From contig NC_133169.1 of assembly GCF_040802235.1 (NCBI RefSeq), forward strand, positions 44,771,034 through 44,835,033: DNA of 64,000 nucleotides, given 5' to 3'. A program made the translations under genes and the position numbers. The stretch comes from Manis javanica. Its lineage: Eukaryota; Chordata; Mammalia; Pholidota; Manidae. The notes under the pieces were generated by a model that worked only from the letters and a program-made list of their open reading frames with translations, was not told the origin of the DNA and ran no database searches. Position 1 is the first letter of the stretch. The number at the start of each line of letters is the position of its first letter. This document shows positions 36,904 to 49,169 of the stretch, piece by piece.

Positions 36904-39900
36904 ATGAATTTAAAGTCTGCAATGGCAATAAGTACATATCTCTCAATAGCTACCCTAAATGTAAATGGACTTAATGCACCAATCAAAAGACACAGAGTAA
37001 TAGAATGGATAAAAAAGCAAGACCCATCTATATGCTGCTTACAAGAAACTCACCTCAAACCCAAAGACAAGCACAGACTAAAAGTCAAGGGATGGAGAAA
37101 CATATTTCAAGCAAACAAGAGTGAGAAGAAAGCAGGGGTTGCAGTACTAATATCAGACAAAATAGTCTTGAAAACAAAGAAAGTATCAAGAGATAAAGAA
37201 GGACACTACATAATGATAAAGGGCTCAGTCCAACAAGAGGATATAACCATTCTAAATACATATGCACCCAACACAGGAGAACCAGCATTTGTGAAACAAA
37301 TACTAACAGAGCTAAAGAGGGAAATAGACTGTAATTCACTCATCTTAGGAGACTTCAACACACCACACACCCCAAAGGATAGATCCACAGGGCATAAAAT
37401 AAGTAAGGACACAGAGGCACTGAACAACACACTAGAACAGATGGACCTAATAGACATCTATAGAACTTTACATCCAAAAGCAACAGCACATACGTTCTTC
37501 TCAAGTACACATGGAACATTCTCCAGAATAGACCACATACTAGACAACAAAAAGAGCCTCAGTATATTCCAAAATATTAAAATTCTACCAATCAATTTTT
37601 CAGACCACAAAGGTATAAAACTAGAAATAAATTCTACAAAGAAAATAAAAAGGCTCACAAACACATGGAAGCTTAACAACATCCTTCTAAATAATCAATG
37701 GATCAACGAACAAATCAAAATAGAGATCAAGGAATATATAGAAACAAATGACAACAATCACACAAAACCCCAACTTCTGTGGGACACAGCGAAAGCTGTC
37801 TTAAGAGGAAAGTATACAGTGATCCAGGCACACCTGAAGAAGGAAGAACAATCCCAAATGAATAGTCTAACATCACAACCATCAAAACTGGAAAAAGAAG
37901 AACAAACGAGGCCTAAAGTCAGCAGAAGGAGGGACATAATGAAGATCAGAGAAGAAGTAAACTAAATTCAGAAGAATAAAACAACACCAAAAATCAATGA
38001 AACCAAGAGTTGGTTCCTTGAGAAAATAAACAAAATAGATAAGCCTCTAGCCAAACTTATTAAGAGAAAAAGAGAATCAATAAAAATCAACAGAATCAGA
38101 AATGAGAAGGGAAAAATCATGACAGACTCCATAGAAATACAAAGAATTATTAAAGACTACCATGAAAACTTATATGCCAACAAGCTGGAAAACCTAGAAG
38201 AAAAGGACAACTTCCTAGAAAAATACAACCTTCCAAGACTGACCAAGGAAGAAACACAAAAGTTAAAGAAACCAATTAAGAGCAAAGAAATTGAAATGGT
38301 AATCAGAAAACTACCCAAGAACAAAACCCCGGGCCAGACAGATTTACCTGGGAATTTTATCAGACACACAGAGAAGACAAAAAACCCATTATCTTTAAAG
38401 TTTTCCATAAAATAGAAGCGGAGGGAATACTCCTAAACTCATTATATGAAGCCAACATCACCCTAATACCAAAAGCAGACAAAGACCCCACCAAAAAAAA
38501 AAAATTACAGACCAATATCCCTGAAGAATGTAGATGCAAAAATACTCAATAAAATTTTAGCAAATTAATTCAAAAAGATATCAAAAGGATCATACAACAT
38601 GACCAAGTGAGATTCATCCCATGGATGCAAGGATGGTACAACATTCAAAAATCCATCAACATCATCCACCACATCAAAAAAAAGAAAGACAAAAACCACA
38701 TGATCATCTCCATAGATGCTGAAAAAGCATTTGATAAAATTCAACATCCATTCATGATAAAAACTCTCAGCAAAATGAGAAGAGAGGGCACGTACCTCAA
38801 CATAATAAAGGCCATAAATGATAAACCCACAGCCAACATTATACTGAACAGCGAGAAGCAGAAAGCTTTTCCTCTGAGATCGGAAACTAGACAGGGATGC
38901 CCACTCTCCCCAGTGTTAATTAACATAGTACTAGAGGACCTAGCCTCGGCAATTAGAAAAAACAAAGAAATACAACGAATTCCAGATTGGTAAAGAAGAA
39001 GTTAAACTGTCACTATTTGCAGATGATATGATATTGTGCATAAAAAACCCTAAAGACTCCACTCCAAAACTACTATAACTGATATCGGAATACAGCAGAG
39101 TTGCAGGATACAAAATTAACACACAGAAATCTTTAGCTTTCCTATACACTAACAATGAACCAATAGAAAGAGAAATCAGGAAAACAATTCCATTCACAAT
39201 TGCATCAAAAAGAATAAAATACCTAGGAATAAACGTAACCAAAGAAGTGAAATACCTGTACCCTGAAAACTACAAGTCACTCTTAAGAGAAATTAAAGGG
39301 GACACTAACAAATGGAAACTCATCCCATGCTCATGGCTAGGAAGAATTAATATCGTCAAAATGGCCATCATGCCCAAAGCAATATACAGATTTGATGCAA
39401 TCCCTATCAAATTACCAGCAACATTCTTCAATGAACTGGAACAAATAGTTCAAAAATTCATATGGAATCACCAATGACCACCAATTCCATATGGAATATG
39501 GAATAGCCAAAGCAATCCTTAGAAAGAAGAATAAAGTAGGGGGGATCTCATTCCCCAACGTCAAGCTCTACTACAAAGCCATAGTAATCAAGAAACTTTG
39601 GTACTGGCATAAGAACAGAGCCACAGACCAGAGAAACAGACTAGAGACTCCAGACATTAACCCAAACATATATGGTCAATTAATATTTGATAAAGGAGCC
39701 ATGGACATACAATGGTGAAATGACAGTCTCTTCAACAGATGGTGCTGGCAAAACTGGACAGCTACATGTAGGAGAATGAAACTGGACCTTTGTCTAATCC
39801 CATATACAAAAGTAAACTCAAAATGGATCAAAGACCTGAATGTAATTCATGAAACCATTAAACTCTTGGAAAAAATCATAGGCAAAAACCTCTTAGACAT

Positions 39901-40737
39901 AAACATGAGTGACCTCTTCTTGAACATATCTCCCCAGGCAAGGAAAACAGCAGCAAAAATGAGCAAGTGGGACTACATTAAGTTGAAAAGCTCCTTACAG
40001 AGAAAGACACCATCAATAGAACAGAAAGGAACCCTACAGTACGAGAGAATATATTTGTAAATGACAGATCTGATAAAGGCTTGACGTCCAGAATATATAA
40101 AGAGCTCACATGCCTCAACAAACAAAAAACAAATAACCCAATTAAAAAATGGGCAGGAGAACTCAAGACAGTGTTCTCCAAAAAAGAAATACAGATGGCC
40201 AAGAGACACATGAAAAGATGCTCCACATCGCTAATTATCAGAGAAATGCAAATTAAAACTACAATGAAATATCACGTCACAGCATTAAGGATGTCTGCCA
40301 TCCAAAATACAAACAACAACAAATGTTGGTGAGGCTGTAGAGAAAGGGGAACTCTCCTACACTGCTGGTGGGAATGTAAATTAGTTCAACCATTGTGGAA
40401 AGCAGCATGGAGGTTCATCAAAATGCTCAAAACAGACCTACCATTTGACCCAGGAATTCCACTCCTAGGAATTTACCCTAAGAACACAGCAATCAAGTTT
40501 GAGAAAGACAGATGCACCCCTATGTTTATCGCAGCACTATTTACAATAGCCAAGAATTGGAAGCAACCTAAATGTCCATCGGTAGATGAATGGATAAAGA
40601 AGATGTAGTACATATCCACAATGGAATACTGCTCAGCCATAAGAAGCGGGAAAATCCTACCATTTGCAGCAACATGGATGGAGCTGGAGGGTATTATGCT
40701 CAACGAAATAAGCCAAGCAGAGAAAGAGAAATACTAA
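36904..40737 (+). pseudogene. L1 ORF2 (endonuclease-reverse transcriptase), disrupted
   Basis: A normal-length ORF2 (about 3.83 kb). The endonuclease domain (36904-37640) is complete in one frame, with LNVNGLN, CLQETH, TYAPN, LGDFNTP, SRIDHIL and FSDHKG, the metal- and DNA-binding signatures of the APE-like L1 nuclease. A TAA at 37963-37965 breaks the same frame, which then continues to a shift near 38330. The RT core follows in a second frame (38607-38993: [19 protein letters not shown]). The catalytic FADD is intact in sequence at 39016-39027, but the frame is broken before it. C-terminal blocks lie at 39247-39477, 39491-39718, 39776-40060, 40081-40332 and 40393-40608; TAA 40735-40737 is the natural end. 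Family role: target-primed reverse transcription. At least five frame breaks exclude activity. Confidence 0.9.
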
Positions 40738-41095
40738 ATGATTTCACTCCTCTGTGTAGTACAAGAACAAAGGAAAAACTGAAGGAACAAAACAGCAGCG
40801 GTATTACAGATCCCAAAAATTGACTAACAGGTACCAAAAGGAAAGGGCCTGGGAATGATGGGTGGGTAAGGAGGGATAAGGGGGGTAGAAGAAATGGGGT
40901 ATTAAGATTAGCATGCATGGGGGGGAGGAAGAAAGGGGAGGGCTGTACAACACAGAGAAGACAAGTGATTCTACAACATTTTGCCATGCTGATTGACAGT
41001 GACTGTAAAGTGGATTCTAGGGGGGATCTGGTATAGGGGAGAGCCTAGTAAACATAATATTCTTCATGTAAGTGTAGATAAAAGAAAAAAAAGAA
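40738..41095 (+). other. L1 3' UTR with G-rich tract and internal A-rich end
   Basis: Contains the polypurine G-tract (about 40860-40945) typical of L1, and ends in an A-rich run with AAGAAAAAAAAGAAAG (about 41080-41100) that looks like the original L1 poly(A) tail. Retroviral sequence follows directly. Confidence 0.7.
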
Positions 41096-42577
41096 AGAAA
41101 GATAGGAAAGTGGGATTACTCCATGATAGGATAAAACTAACTGTAATTCAATGATTAATGCATGCTTTAAATATCCTTAATTTTGATCACTTAAAGGGTG
41201 TCAGATGATCGGCTATGGAGGTACACTTTTCTGATACTATTTGTTTCTCTGAATAAAAAAAAGCAGTTCCTGTGTGGTGACCTCCAATGAGTTCTACACA
41301 ATGGTATAAAGGGCATATCAAAGTGTGGGCAAAGGGTCTGTTCGTGTTTATACAGAGGATTAAAGCCTAATTTGGCTACCCAGAAAATGAACTAAGATAC
41401 GATATGAAGAAGAACTTCCAACATCAGCACTCTCTGAAGAGTCATACCAGAAGATGAGCATCATAAAACCTCAACAAAGATCCAGGCAATGCTGCAGTTG
41501 TAGCTGCATCCATCCCACCGGTTCCTGGACTTGCTATTGGAATGAAGAAGGAGATATTTAAGCTGGCCTGTGCTTTCAGTAAAACAACAAATTTGACTGG
41601 ATCTATACTGTTGGAACTCAACCAAAAATTAGGAGAAGTGCAAGTTGTAGCGCTCCAAAATCTTACAACTACAGATTATCTACTGTTAAAAGAACATATG
41701 GGATGTGAACAGTTCCCAGGAATGGGTTGTTTTAATTTGTCTGATTTCTCTCAGACTGTTCAAGTACAGTTGGACAATATCCATCATATCATAGACAAAT
41801 TTTCACAAATACATAGGGTGCCTAACTGGTTTTCTTGGCTTCACTGAAGATGGTTGGTAATTATAGATCTGCTTTGGTTATGTAACTGTATTCCTATTAC
41901 GTTAATGTGTGTGTGCAATTTAATTAGTAGTTTAAAACCTATACATGCTTAAGTTAATCTACAAGAAGATATGTCAAAAAATAATCAATCCTCCCATGTT
42001 TTCTTCCATATGCTACCTCTATCGCTTTTCTTCTTCCTTTCTAATTACAACCCTTAAATAGAATTCGTGCCTCATATCGAATTTACCGAATATAATTCCT
42101 CCAAGCGGTAAAGATACTTCAAGACAAATGCTGGGCATAGAAGCCACAGGGCATAAATCTGCAAAGAAGTAAAAAGCTAACCTTTTCAAACAATATGGCT
42201 TTCTCTCACTTACCAACTTTACATCTCCCTGTATGGCCATGGAAGATGACTGGTTAGCCAGAGATGGGTAAGATTCCTCAAGGGAGGAACAACCTAAGAC
42301 AGGCACAGTTGCAGGGCGGCCATCAGATGAGAAATCGGGGATCAACAGCGGTGAGGCTTAGAACCTCACTACCCCTGTTTTGAGAGAAATCTTCTGCATC
42401 TGTGGATGCTTTAATGCCCTTGTCTAGCTTGGATTAACACATAGTCTACAGGTACACACCTGGTCATCTACATTTGCTCTCTTACAACACTAAAGTATGT
42501 TTTCTGCCTTTATCTTGCATCTACCTACCACTTCAGCATTTTATTAAAAATAAAAATAATAATAATAAAGGGAGAAA
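41096..42577 (+). mobile_element. Retroviral env-to-PPT segment in the L1 tail (plus copy)
   Basis: Holds the env TM fragment (41542-41847), about 740 bp of other retroviral sequence, an AAT-repeat (42556-42568) and a polypurine tract AAAGGGAGAAA (42567-42577) right before the LTR. An antisense frame (42019-42345 -) matches the one in the minus copy (13573-13839 +). The upstream SU part (41096-41540) is decayed. Confidence 0.7.
41542..41847 (+). pseudogene. env: ERV env TM fragment carried by L1
   Basis: A 101-residue open frame that is part of a retroviral transmembrane subunit. Just upstream, in the same frame, is an AVVAAS-type fusion-peptide-like stretch. The frame has a long heptad-like helix, an LQNLTTTDYLLL segment at the place of the immunosuppressive-like helix, then GCEQFPGMGCFNLSD, a disulfide-loop region in which the usual C-x6-CC has lost one Cys (GC where CC is expected). 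It ends at PNWFSWLH and TGA with no membrane anchor, so it is truncated. The loop type points to a gamma- or alpha-like TM; the exact ERV family is unknown. It is a passenger of the L1, not a working env. Confidence 0.7.
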
Positions 42578-42905
42578 TGTGGGATCCACATATAAATCAA
42601 GTATAAAAATCAAACGAATATTCATATTTGACCTGATTGTTTATAGTTCATAATGCGTGATTAAAACTGAAAGTTTCTGTGATGACTGCCCTTATACTGT
42701 TCACCATGTAAGAACTTTTTCACTATGTAAGAATTTGTTCACCATGTAAGAACTTGTTCATTATCCTTCAGAAGATTGGAGACTGATGAGAATCAGGCTT
42801 GTGGTGGATTTATGATTGTGCATTGAGCATTGACTCCCCTATACCAAATTTTATTGTTGTTAACAAACATTTGATCAATAAATATGAGAGATGCCCTCTC
42901 ACAAA
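42578..42905 (+). mobile_element. Partial LTR providing the L1 poly(A) end
   Basis: Starts TGTGGGATCCACATATAA just after the polypurine tract, and carries AATAAA at 42877-42882. It stops about 20 nt later at CCCTCTCAC followed by A-runs. An LTR transcript is cleaved at exactly such a place (the R/U5 border), so U5 is lacking because the copied RNA ended here. The motif TCAATAAATATGAGAGAT is shared with the LTR at 2934-3290. Confidence 0.75.
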
Positions 42906-42921
42906 AAAAACAAAGGAAGTT
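42906..42921. repeat. Target-site duplication, right (chimeric L1, plus copy)
   Basis: AAAAACAAAGGAAGTT, partner of 34824-34839 with two mismatches; the first As overlap the poly(A). Confidence 0.75.
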
Positions 42922-44282
42922 AATATTTTCTATTTTCTTCTTATAAGAAAATATATTGAAGATACCTAATTCTAAATAACTAGTGTACTAGTGGAGTATA
43001 ATAGTCATATTTTAATGCAAAAATAAGTTCATATGAATTTTAAAGGATTAAAAATATCTAACAGACTGAAAATTTCTTTCACCCCCATGGACTTTAAACA
43101 AGGAGAGGCCTTTTCTCCCAAGACCATTTATAAAATTTTATTTTTTGAATATTCTGGTTTCATGTTTTATTTTCAAAGATAATAAGTAACAGAAAGTTGA
43201 ATAAATTACATGAAAGTGAACATCTGATACAAAACATTAGGCATTTGATTTATTTTATTTTTAGGTAAAATAGAGGGTAGAGAAATCAAAGGACAAAGGC
43301 AATGAGAAAGTGAAATTAAATATAATTTAAATCTGGAAGATTAAAATAGATAAGAAGTTAAAGATGAAGAACTTAATCAGGACATGCAGAGCATCTGTCA
43401 AACCCACACAGCACACAACATGCACAAACACCACATGCGCCCTCCACACACACACATGCTCTTCACATGTTCCTCTCAGCACTTTCCAGAAATGTATGCC
43501 TTGTGAATCAGACCGGGGTATCATAGACATGGAGTCAAGTGAAAAAAGCCCTCATTATTTCAGATATAATGACTCAGATTTATGTACATTTTCTGCATCC
43601 AGTTTTTCTCTCAGGATAAATTCCACTTTCCAGAATCTTATATATACAGATACATATAAAATTTATGATTTATGGCTGACCTGAAGAGTATTCACCAAAC
43701 TTTGGAAACAATTTCGTTGGTGAGAGTATGAGAAGGAAGGTGGTTTAAAAAATGGAGTGGTGAGTTATAACTGAGCAGTGGGAATTACAATTATTTTTCT
43801 TGAGAATTGAATACACTACTCATAAATTTAAAGATACAAATTAAGATTGTAAAGGGAAAAGACAGAGAGAGGATAAAAGAATAGATTGAGAATAAAGAAA
43901 GTGAAAGAGGGTAATAAAATGGATGATTAGGAGGGAGGTAGAGAGAAGCACAATATTTTGAGAGAATAAAGGAGAGTAGGAACAAAAAGCATTGGAAAGC
44001 ACAGAAGACATTTAGGGAGAAAAAGCAACTTTCCATCCAGAACAGAAGGGAAGAAAATAATAGTAATCTCTCAAACATACAATCATTTCAATATACATTG
44101 CCGTTTTTTTCCCTGTATCCATACACTGAGAGGGGTCAGCAAGGGCAAACTGAGCTTTTCTGTGTGAGCACACCTATTTTGCACTTTCATAGAATCCATC
44201 CTCTCCAGTACTGGTAATTTCCAGAGTAAAATGACAAGTGTTTTCAAATTTAAAGGGCTCATAAGAAAATGACAATTTACAT
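42922..44282. other. AT-rich intergenic DNA
   Basis: A CA-rich patch at 43400-43465. Nothing else recognised. Confidence 0.5.
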
Positions 44283-44735
44283 TTGCAACAACATGGATGG
44301 ATCTAGTGAGTAATATGTGCAATGACATAAGTCAGGCAGAGAAAGACAAATACCATATGATTTCACTTATTTGTGGAATATAAAAACAAAGTGAAACAGA
44401 AGGAACAAAATAGCAGTAGACTCATAGACACTGAGAAGTGACTGGTGGTGACCGTGGGGGAGCGTTTGGGGTCGGTGGGTATGGAGGATGGGAGGGAAAA
44501 GGGGGCATGAAATTTTCAATCATGATGTCAGTTGGTCGCTGGGCTGGTAGTACAGTGTGGAGAATATAGCTAATGATTCTATAACATCTTTGTTTGTTGA
44601 CAGACAGTAACTGCACTCGTGGGGATGAGGATTTACTAATGTGGATAACTGGTGAACCACTGTGTTGTATATTTGAAACCAATAAACCAATATAAGATTG
44701 TATATCAATGGTACTTCAATAAAAAAGAAAAAAAA
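44283..44735 (+). mobile_element. LINE-1 3' end
   Basis: Has ACAACATGGATGGATCTAG, AAATACCATATGATTTCAC, TAGACACTGAGAAGTGACTG, a G-rich tract (44450-44505), CACTGTGTTGTATA and AATAAAAAAG at the end. These are the last ORF2 codons and the 3' UTR of a mid-age L1; no reading frame remains. Confidence 0.8.
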
Positions 44736-45365
44736 GAAAATGACATTTTCATGGGTTTTTTTTTCAAACTTTTGATACCTTTGTAATGGAAAGACAGCAT
44801 TGACCTCCTTTTAGGAAAGTATTAAAAAGCCTAACTCAAAATTCATAAGTCAACATGAACTAGATCACACACCTCAACTTTTAAAGACTCTGCTGTTTCA
44901 CCTGCTGGAGAAATAAATCTTTAAACACTGTCTGCTTTCCCTGAGAGCTGGTCCAAAACTAGCGGATCACCCATCATGGTTTCGGCTCAGCCTGTGTGCT
45001 TTAGGGATGGACAGGGTAAGTCACGCAGAAAGCATCCTTTAAAGATCCACTAATCCCCACAGTGTCTGCCTTTGATAATGGATTTTCTCTCCCTTTTGAG
45101 TGCTTTGTACTGAAGACAATATCAATATCATAAAACACCGAGACACGTCATGTTGAGACACTTGTCCACAGCAATTCCACGTACCTGAATAGTAGCCTAT
45201 GGGCTGTGTCCCAGCTGACCTTCTCCAAGGAGCCCCAAAGATCAAGGAGGGCCTCGTGTAGCTGTGCCTGCACCATTTCAACATCGTGTGAACAACATAT
45301 CTGCCCCTTGAGCAGAAACAGAGGGTGGGGATGGAAAAATTAAAAGGAGAGGGAGAAAACCTATT
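44736..45365. other. Intergenic DNA with a coding-like minus-strand segment
   Basis: Contains the coding-like segment listed next; otherwise nothing recognised. Confidence 0.4.
45000..45320 (-). pseudogene. Possible unidentified pseudogene fragment
   Basis: On the minus strand one frame reads protein-like over about 100 codons with a single TGA inside. It includes VQAQLHEALLDLWGSLEKV and, after the stop, FYDIDIVFSTKH and GSLKDAFCVTYP, ending at TAA near 45006. Composition is helical and not repeat-like, and differs from the AT-rich flanks. I do not recognise the protein. It could be a fragment of a processed pseudogene, an ERV-derived segment, or chance. No poly(A) is visible to settle it. 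Confidence 0.3.
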
Positions 45366-45765
45366 GCTTATATGCCAGGTGGAGAAAGAGAAATGCCATA
45401 TGAGTTCACTTTTATATGGAATCTAAAAGCAAAACAAAATAAAAAGCAGTCATAGACTGATCCACACTGAGAAGTGACAAGTGGTTACCATGGGGAGGGT
45501 TTGGAGTGGGTAAGTGAAATGGATGAAGGAGACAAAAGGCACAAAATCACACTCATAATGTAAAGTAGTCACGGGGGGGTGGGGTGAGAGTACAGAAGAG
45601 AAAACCTGCTTCATAGTTCTGAACATCCTTCTATGTTGGCAGTAAGTGCACTAGTTGCGGTGAGCATTTAATAATGGAGGTAACTGTCAAATCACTAGTT
45701 GTATAATTAAAACCCATACTATTATTAACTATGCTTCATTTAAAAATATATAAAAAATAATTGCT
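45366..45765 (+). mobile_element. LINE-1 3' end
   Basis: Contains AGAAATGCCATATGAGTTC, TCCACACTGAGAAGTGAC, a G-rich tract near 45500 and 45575-45590, and a decayed ACTATGCTTCATTTAAAAAT end. Parallel to the element at 44283-44735. Confidence 0.75.
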
Positions 45766-47404
45766 TAGGGTCTATAATCATGGTAATGTTTGCATTATCC
45801 AGTAAGATCAATAAGAACAACACTTAAAGAAAATTCGCGAAGGAACATTTTCCCAAATATGTTCAGATTTCAAATAATTTTAGTGAAGAAACAAGGAGGT
45901 AAAAATGAAACAGCTAAATAATTTGGGGCTTCTCATCAATTTTTGTTAAAGAGAAAGCTCTTATTTTCAAGAAATAGGAAAAGCTAGAGCACTGCAAAAA
46001 TTTTCCCACGTGCTTCCAGATTCCTGTTTCAAGTTATACCCGTGCCATTCAAATTCACAATGATTTTGACTGAGCTTCTCTGTCCTCCACATATCAGCGT
46101 TTATTTCCTTTTTGAAGAATCCAACTTCTAGGGGAAATATGTGTCCTTCACGTCCTGTGTCTCAGGCAATTATTTCCCCAGGAAAGGACGAGAGATTTTG
46201 AGCAAGTATGAGAGGACCTTCATAGACTCTATGGTTTAGACATTTAGTTGCACTTACATTTCATTTCTCAGATTCTAAGTCCTTGCAGAACTTGCCTTTA
46301 ACTCCCAACCCAGATTGGAGGGCTGACACCACCACCCTTTCCTCCAGTGACACAAAAGATGAGATTCCACTGCGTTTCATTAGAAAAACTTTTCTGCAAA
46401 CTTTCAAATATTTCTAATATGTGTATGACTATTGAATCCTAAGATATTCATTTGCTTCTAAAGCTTCCAACAATTTAAATGTAGGTCTGAGTCCAGGAAC
46501 CTTTAGATTGAGTCTGACGATCTCAGTTAAGCTTCAGAGGAGAGGGACATTGAGAGACACAGTCCTCTGACTTTGGGATCGATAGCATGGTGTTTAAGAA
46601 GTTGAACCACCAAATGCCTCGTTGATTTTTCCTTTATATTGGACTTAAAGCAGCTTCCAGGGTGAATAACTTCCCTTCAGATTCTCACTAATGAACCAGA
46701 GATGCCAGGGTAGAAGTTCCCCAGAAGTCTTCATTTTTGGCATCTATAACAGTTTTCAAATGATGTCAATGGCATTCTTATGAACACATAAAATGTATGG
46801 CCCCTCTTGGAGCAGCATCCTAATGAAGCAGCAGTGTCCTCTCCATTGTTGGGATAAGTGGCATCTATTCTCAGAGACTAGTCATCTAATATTCTTATCT
46901 TCTAGGACATACATAAATTTCAAACCAATGTATATGAATCTGTGCATTGGTTTGTGCCAAATAATTGCCTCTCCACATATCCTGAATGATACACCTCCAT
47001 GTTGACAATTTTATTTTTCTGTCACCTAGCAAGGCCTTGTTTGCTTTCCCACATTCATTAAAGTTGCTTTTTAGATGATGTTTTCATCCTCATTATTTCC
47101 TGATATCATGATTGCATTTAGTAGAAAACATAAGACTGTTAGCCCAATTGAATTAAGTTATCAATTTCCAAATCCCCCAGAAGAATTTTTATTGAAATAG
47201 ATTCCAAATCACTGTAGGGAACATTTTCATGGTAATAATACTGAATATAACAAGCAATGATATTGCATATTTTTAAAAAAGCTCTTTAAAATTCTCAGCA
47301 ATGTGTACAGATTGAGTACACAAGCCTTGCACAAATTTTGTTAAATCCATCACTAATACTTCATTTGCTGGTCCAAATGTGTTTGCAGGTGCTGTCATTA
47401 AAAA
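45766..47404. other. Intergenic DNA, nothing recognised
   Basis: 46130-46700 is less AT-rich and unique-looking, with only short frames. Confidence 0.45.
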
Positions 47405-47745
47405 AAAAATCACAGACTTAGTGAGTCAAACAACAGAAATTATTTCTTCACTGATGTGAAGCTAGAAGTCCAAGAGTGAAGTGTGAGCAAAGTTGGTTTC
47501 CTCTAAGTTGTGTCTATTTGACTTGCAAAAGCCTGCCTTCTGGCTGTGTATTTATATGGGCGAATCCTTCTGTGCAAAGTGCCCCATGTGTCTCCCTGTG
47601 TATGCTAATCTCCTCTTCTTAAACGGCCTCATTTTAACCCAGTTGTGCCTTCAAAGCCCTGTCTCAAAACAGTCATTTTCTGACATCCTGTGAATTAGGA
47701 ATTCAACACGTGAAATGTCTGAGGACACATTTCAACTCATAACAC
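47405..47745 (-). mobile_element. MLT1-like LTR (MaLR, antisense)
   Basis: Shows the antisense MLT1 pattern: GTCAAACAACAGAAATTATT, GCTAGAAGTCCAAGAGTG, GGTTTCCTCTAAG, a GACTTGCAAAAGCCTGCCTT block, TCTCCTCTTCTT, GCCTCATTTTAAC, and a CACATTTCAACTCATAACAC end. MaLR LTRs are shared across placental mammals, so this is an old landmark. Confidence 0.75.
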
Positions 47746-48099
47746 AGTCAGTGCATATAATGCACGTGAGATCTTAGCGTAAAAATGAGATATCTCAAAA
47801 AGAAATGCAAACATAAAAATTAGAAATTATAGATTTGAAATTTAAGTTTCTGAAAGGAAAATTTTACAGAAAGAGCAGATAAATTGAACATAAAATGATA
47901 GAAATTATGCAGTGAAGGAGAAGGATATAAAAGAGATAATTTTCCACCAATAATTTGTAGACACAGTAGCCAGCATTTCCTCTAATTTGATGACATATAA
48001 ATCTGTAGATAAAAGGTACTAAATAAACACCAAGTAGAAAACACACATACAGATAACCCAAAGATAAATAGTTGCAAAATTATTGAAAGCGAAGTATAA
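47746..48099. other. AT-rich intergenic DNA
   Basis: Nothing recognised. Confidence 0.5.
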
Positions 48100-48830
48100 A
48101 GTGCAAACCTTGAAAGCAGCAAAAACAAAAGTATGTTAAAGGGAAAAAGTGCTCCAAATAATGGATGATTTCTCACTAGAAATAATGGTAGCACAAAGAG
48201 GGTAGAAAGATATTTTTAAAGTACTGAAAGGGAAAAACTGGTCAATAGAAATTTTAATGCCCATCAAAAATATGATTGGGTATAGAAAGAAAAATAATGG
48301 AATCATAAAGGACTAAGAGAATGTGTCAATGACAGAATTGTTCAAGAAGGCATACTAAAGTAAATTAATCAGACAGAAGGAGATGACGCAAGATGTAGAA
48401 GTCCTTTTCTGAGAAAAATAGTGAATAGAAAAATAAATGGTGAATATATGGATAAATGCCAAACATATTTTTTTCTTATTTGATGATTGTTTATTTCTTC
48501 ATGAGACCTTTAACTTCAGAAACCATGTGTATTACATTTCCTTTTGGGGTTTATAGCACGTATAGTAATAGTACATATGAAAGGGTAACAAATCAATGGG
48601 AGTATCTGATTTTATGCAATTGCAAAACATATTTTACAGAAGGAGTAGGTTATTAATTTTAAATGACATAGAAAATACAGTGTATTTCCTAGGGCAGCCG
48701 TATGCAATAAAAATAGCAAGAAAACCAACAAAATATAGATTCTAAAAAACATTCAAATAATAACTAAAAATTGCAAGGGAAGAAGAAAGAGCAGAAAAAC
48801 AGAAAAGAGGTGGAAAGAAAAAACGATGGA
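48100..48830 (+). mobile_element. Ancient L1M/HAL1 fragment
   Basis: Retains the order of the old L1/HAL1 ORF1-end region: AAGCAGCAAAAACAAAAGT, GATGATTTCTCACTAGAAA, TTTAAAGTACTGAAAGGGA, AAATATGATTGGGTATAG, AAGGCATACTAAAG, then an A-rich stretch with AGCAAGAAAACCAACAAAAT. Identity is low. Confidence 0.5.
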
Positions 48831-49169
48831 AGACTCAATATCTTGGAATATTTTGTGGTTCCAGAGTGTTTCTTTTTTAGAGCTAATAGATATTTGGTGC
48901 AGTTTTTTGGGGGTATCTGAAGCAGGAAATCTCTACATGGGCAAAACAATCCTTTTTTGGGTTGTTTTTGCTATATTCAAAACAATTGGATATGTAAAAA
49001 CGAGTTTATGGGTACTGGACTTTGAATAGAGTCATAGAACGCTGTGAGGAAGTGAAAAACAGCGGCTGATAAACAGTCATTGGCTCAGTTAGGTATTACC
49101 CTGATGTACCTCCTATATTCAATAATATATTTGAAAGGTTTTTTATTTATTGCATTGTTCGTAAATGCA

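Larger units (their letters stand above)
34840..42905 (+). mobile_element. Chimeric LINE-1 with retroviral 3' tail (plus copy)
   Basis: An 8.07-kb unit: L1 5' UTR (34840-35971), ORF1 (35972-36615), ORF2 (36904-40737), L1 3' UTR with G-rich tract and A-rich end (40738-41095), then retroviral env TM fragment, polypurine tract and partial LTR (41096-42905), and a short poly(A). A 16-bp duplication flanks the whole, and poly(A) follows the LTR segment and not just the L1 3' UTR. So the ERV part was inside the L1 RNA that was reverse transcribed. The minus copy at 13001-21297 has the same structure. ORF1 and ORF2 are disrupted, so this copy is inactive. Confidence 0.88.
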
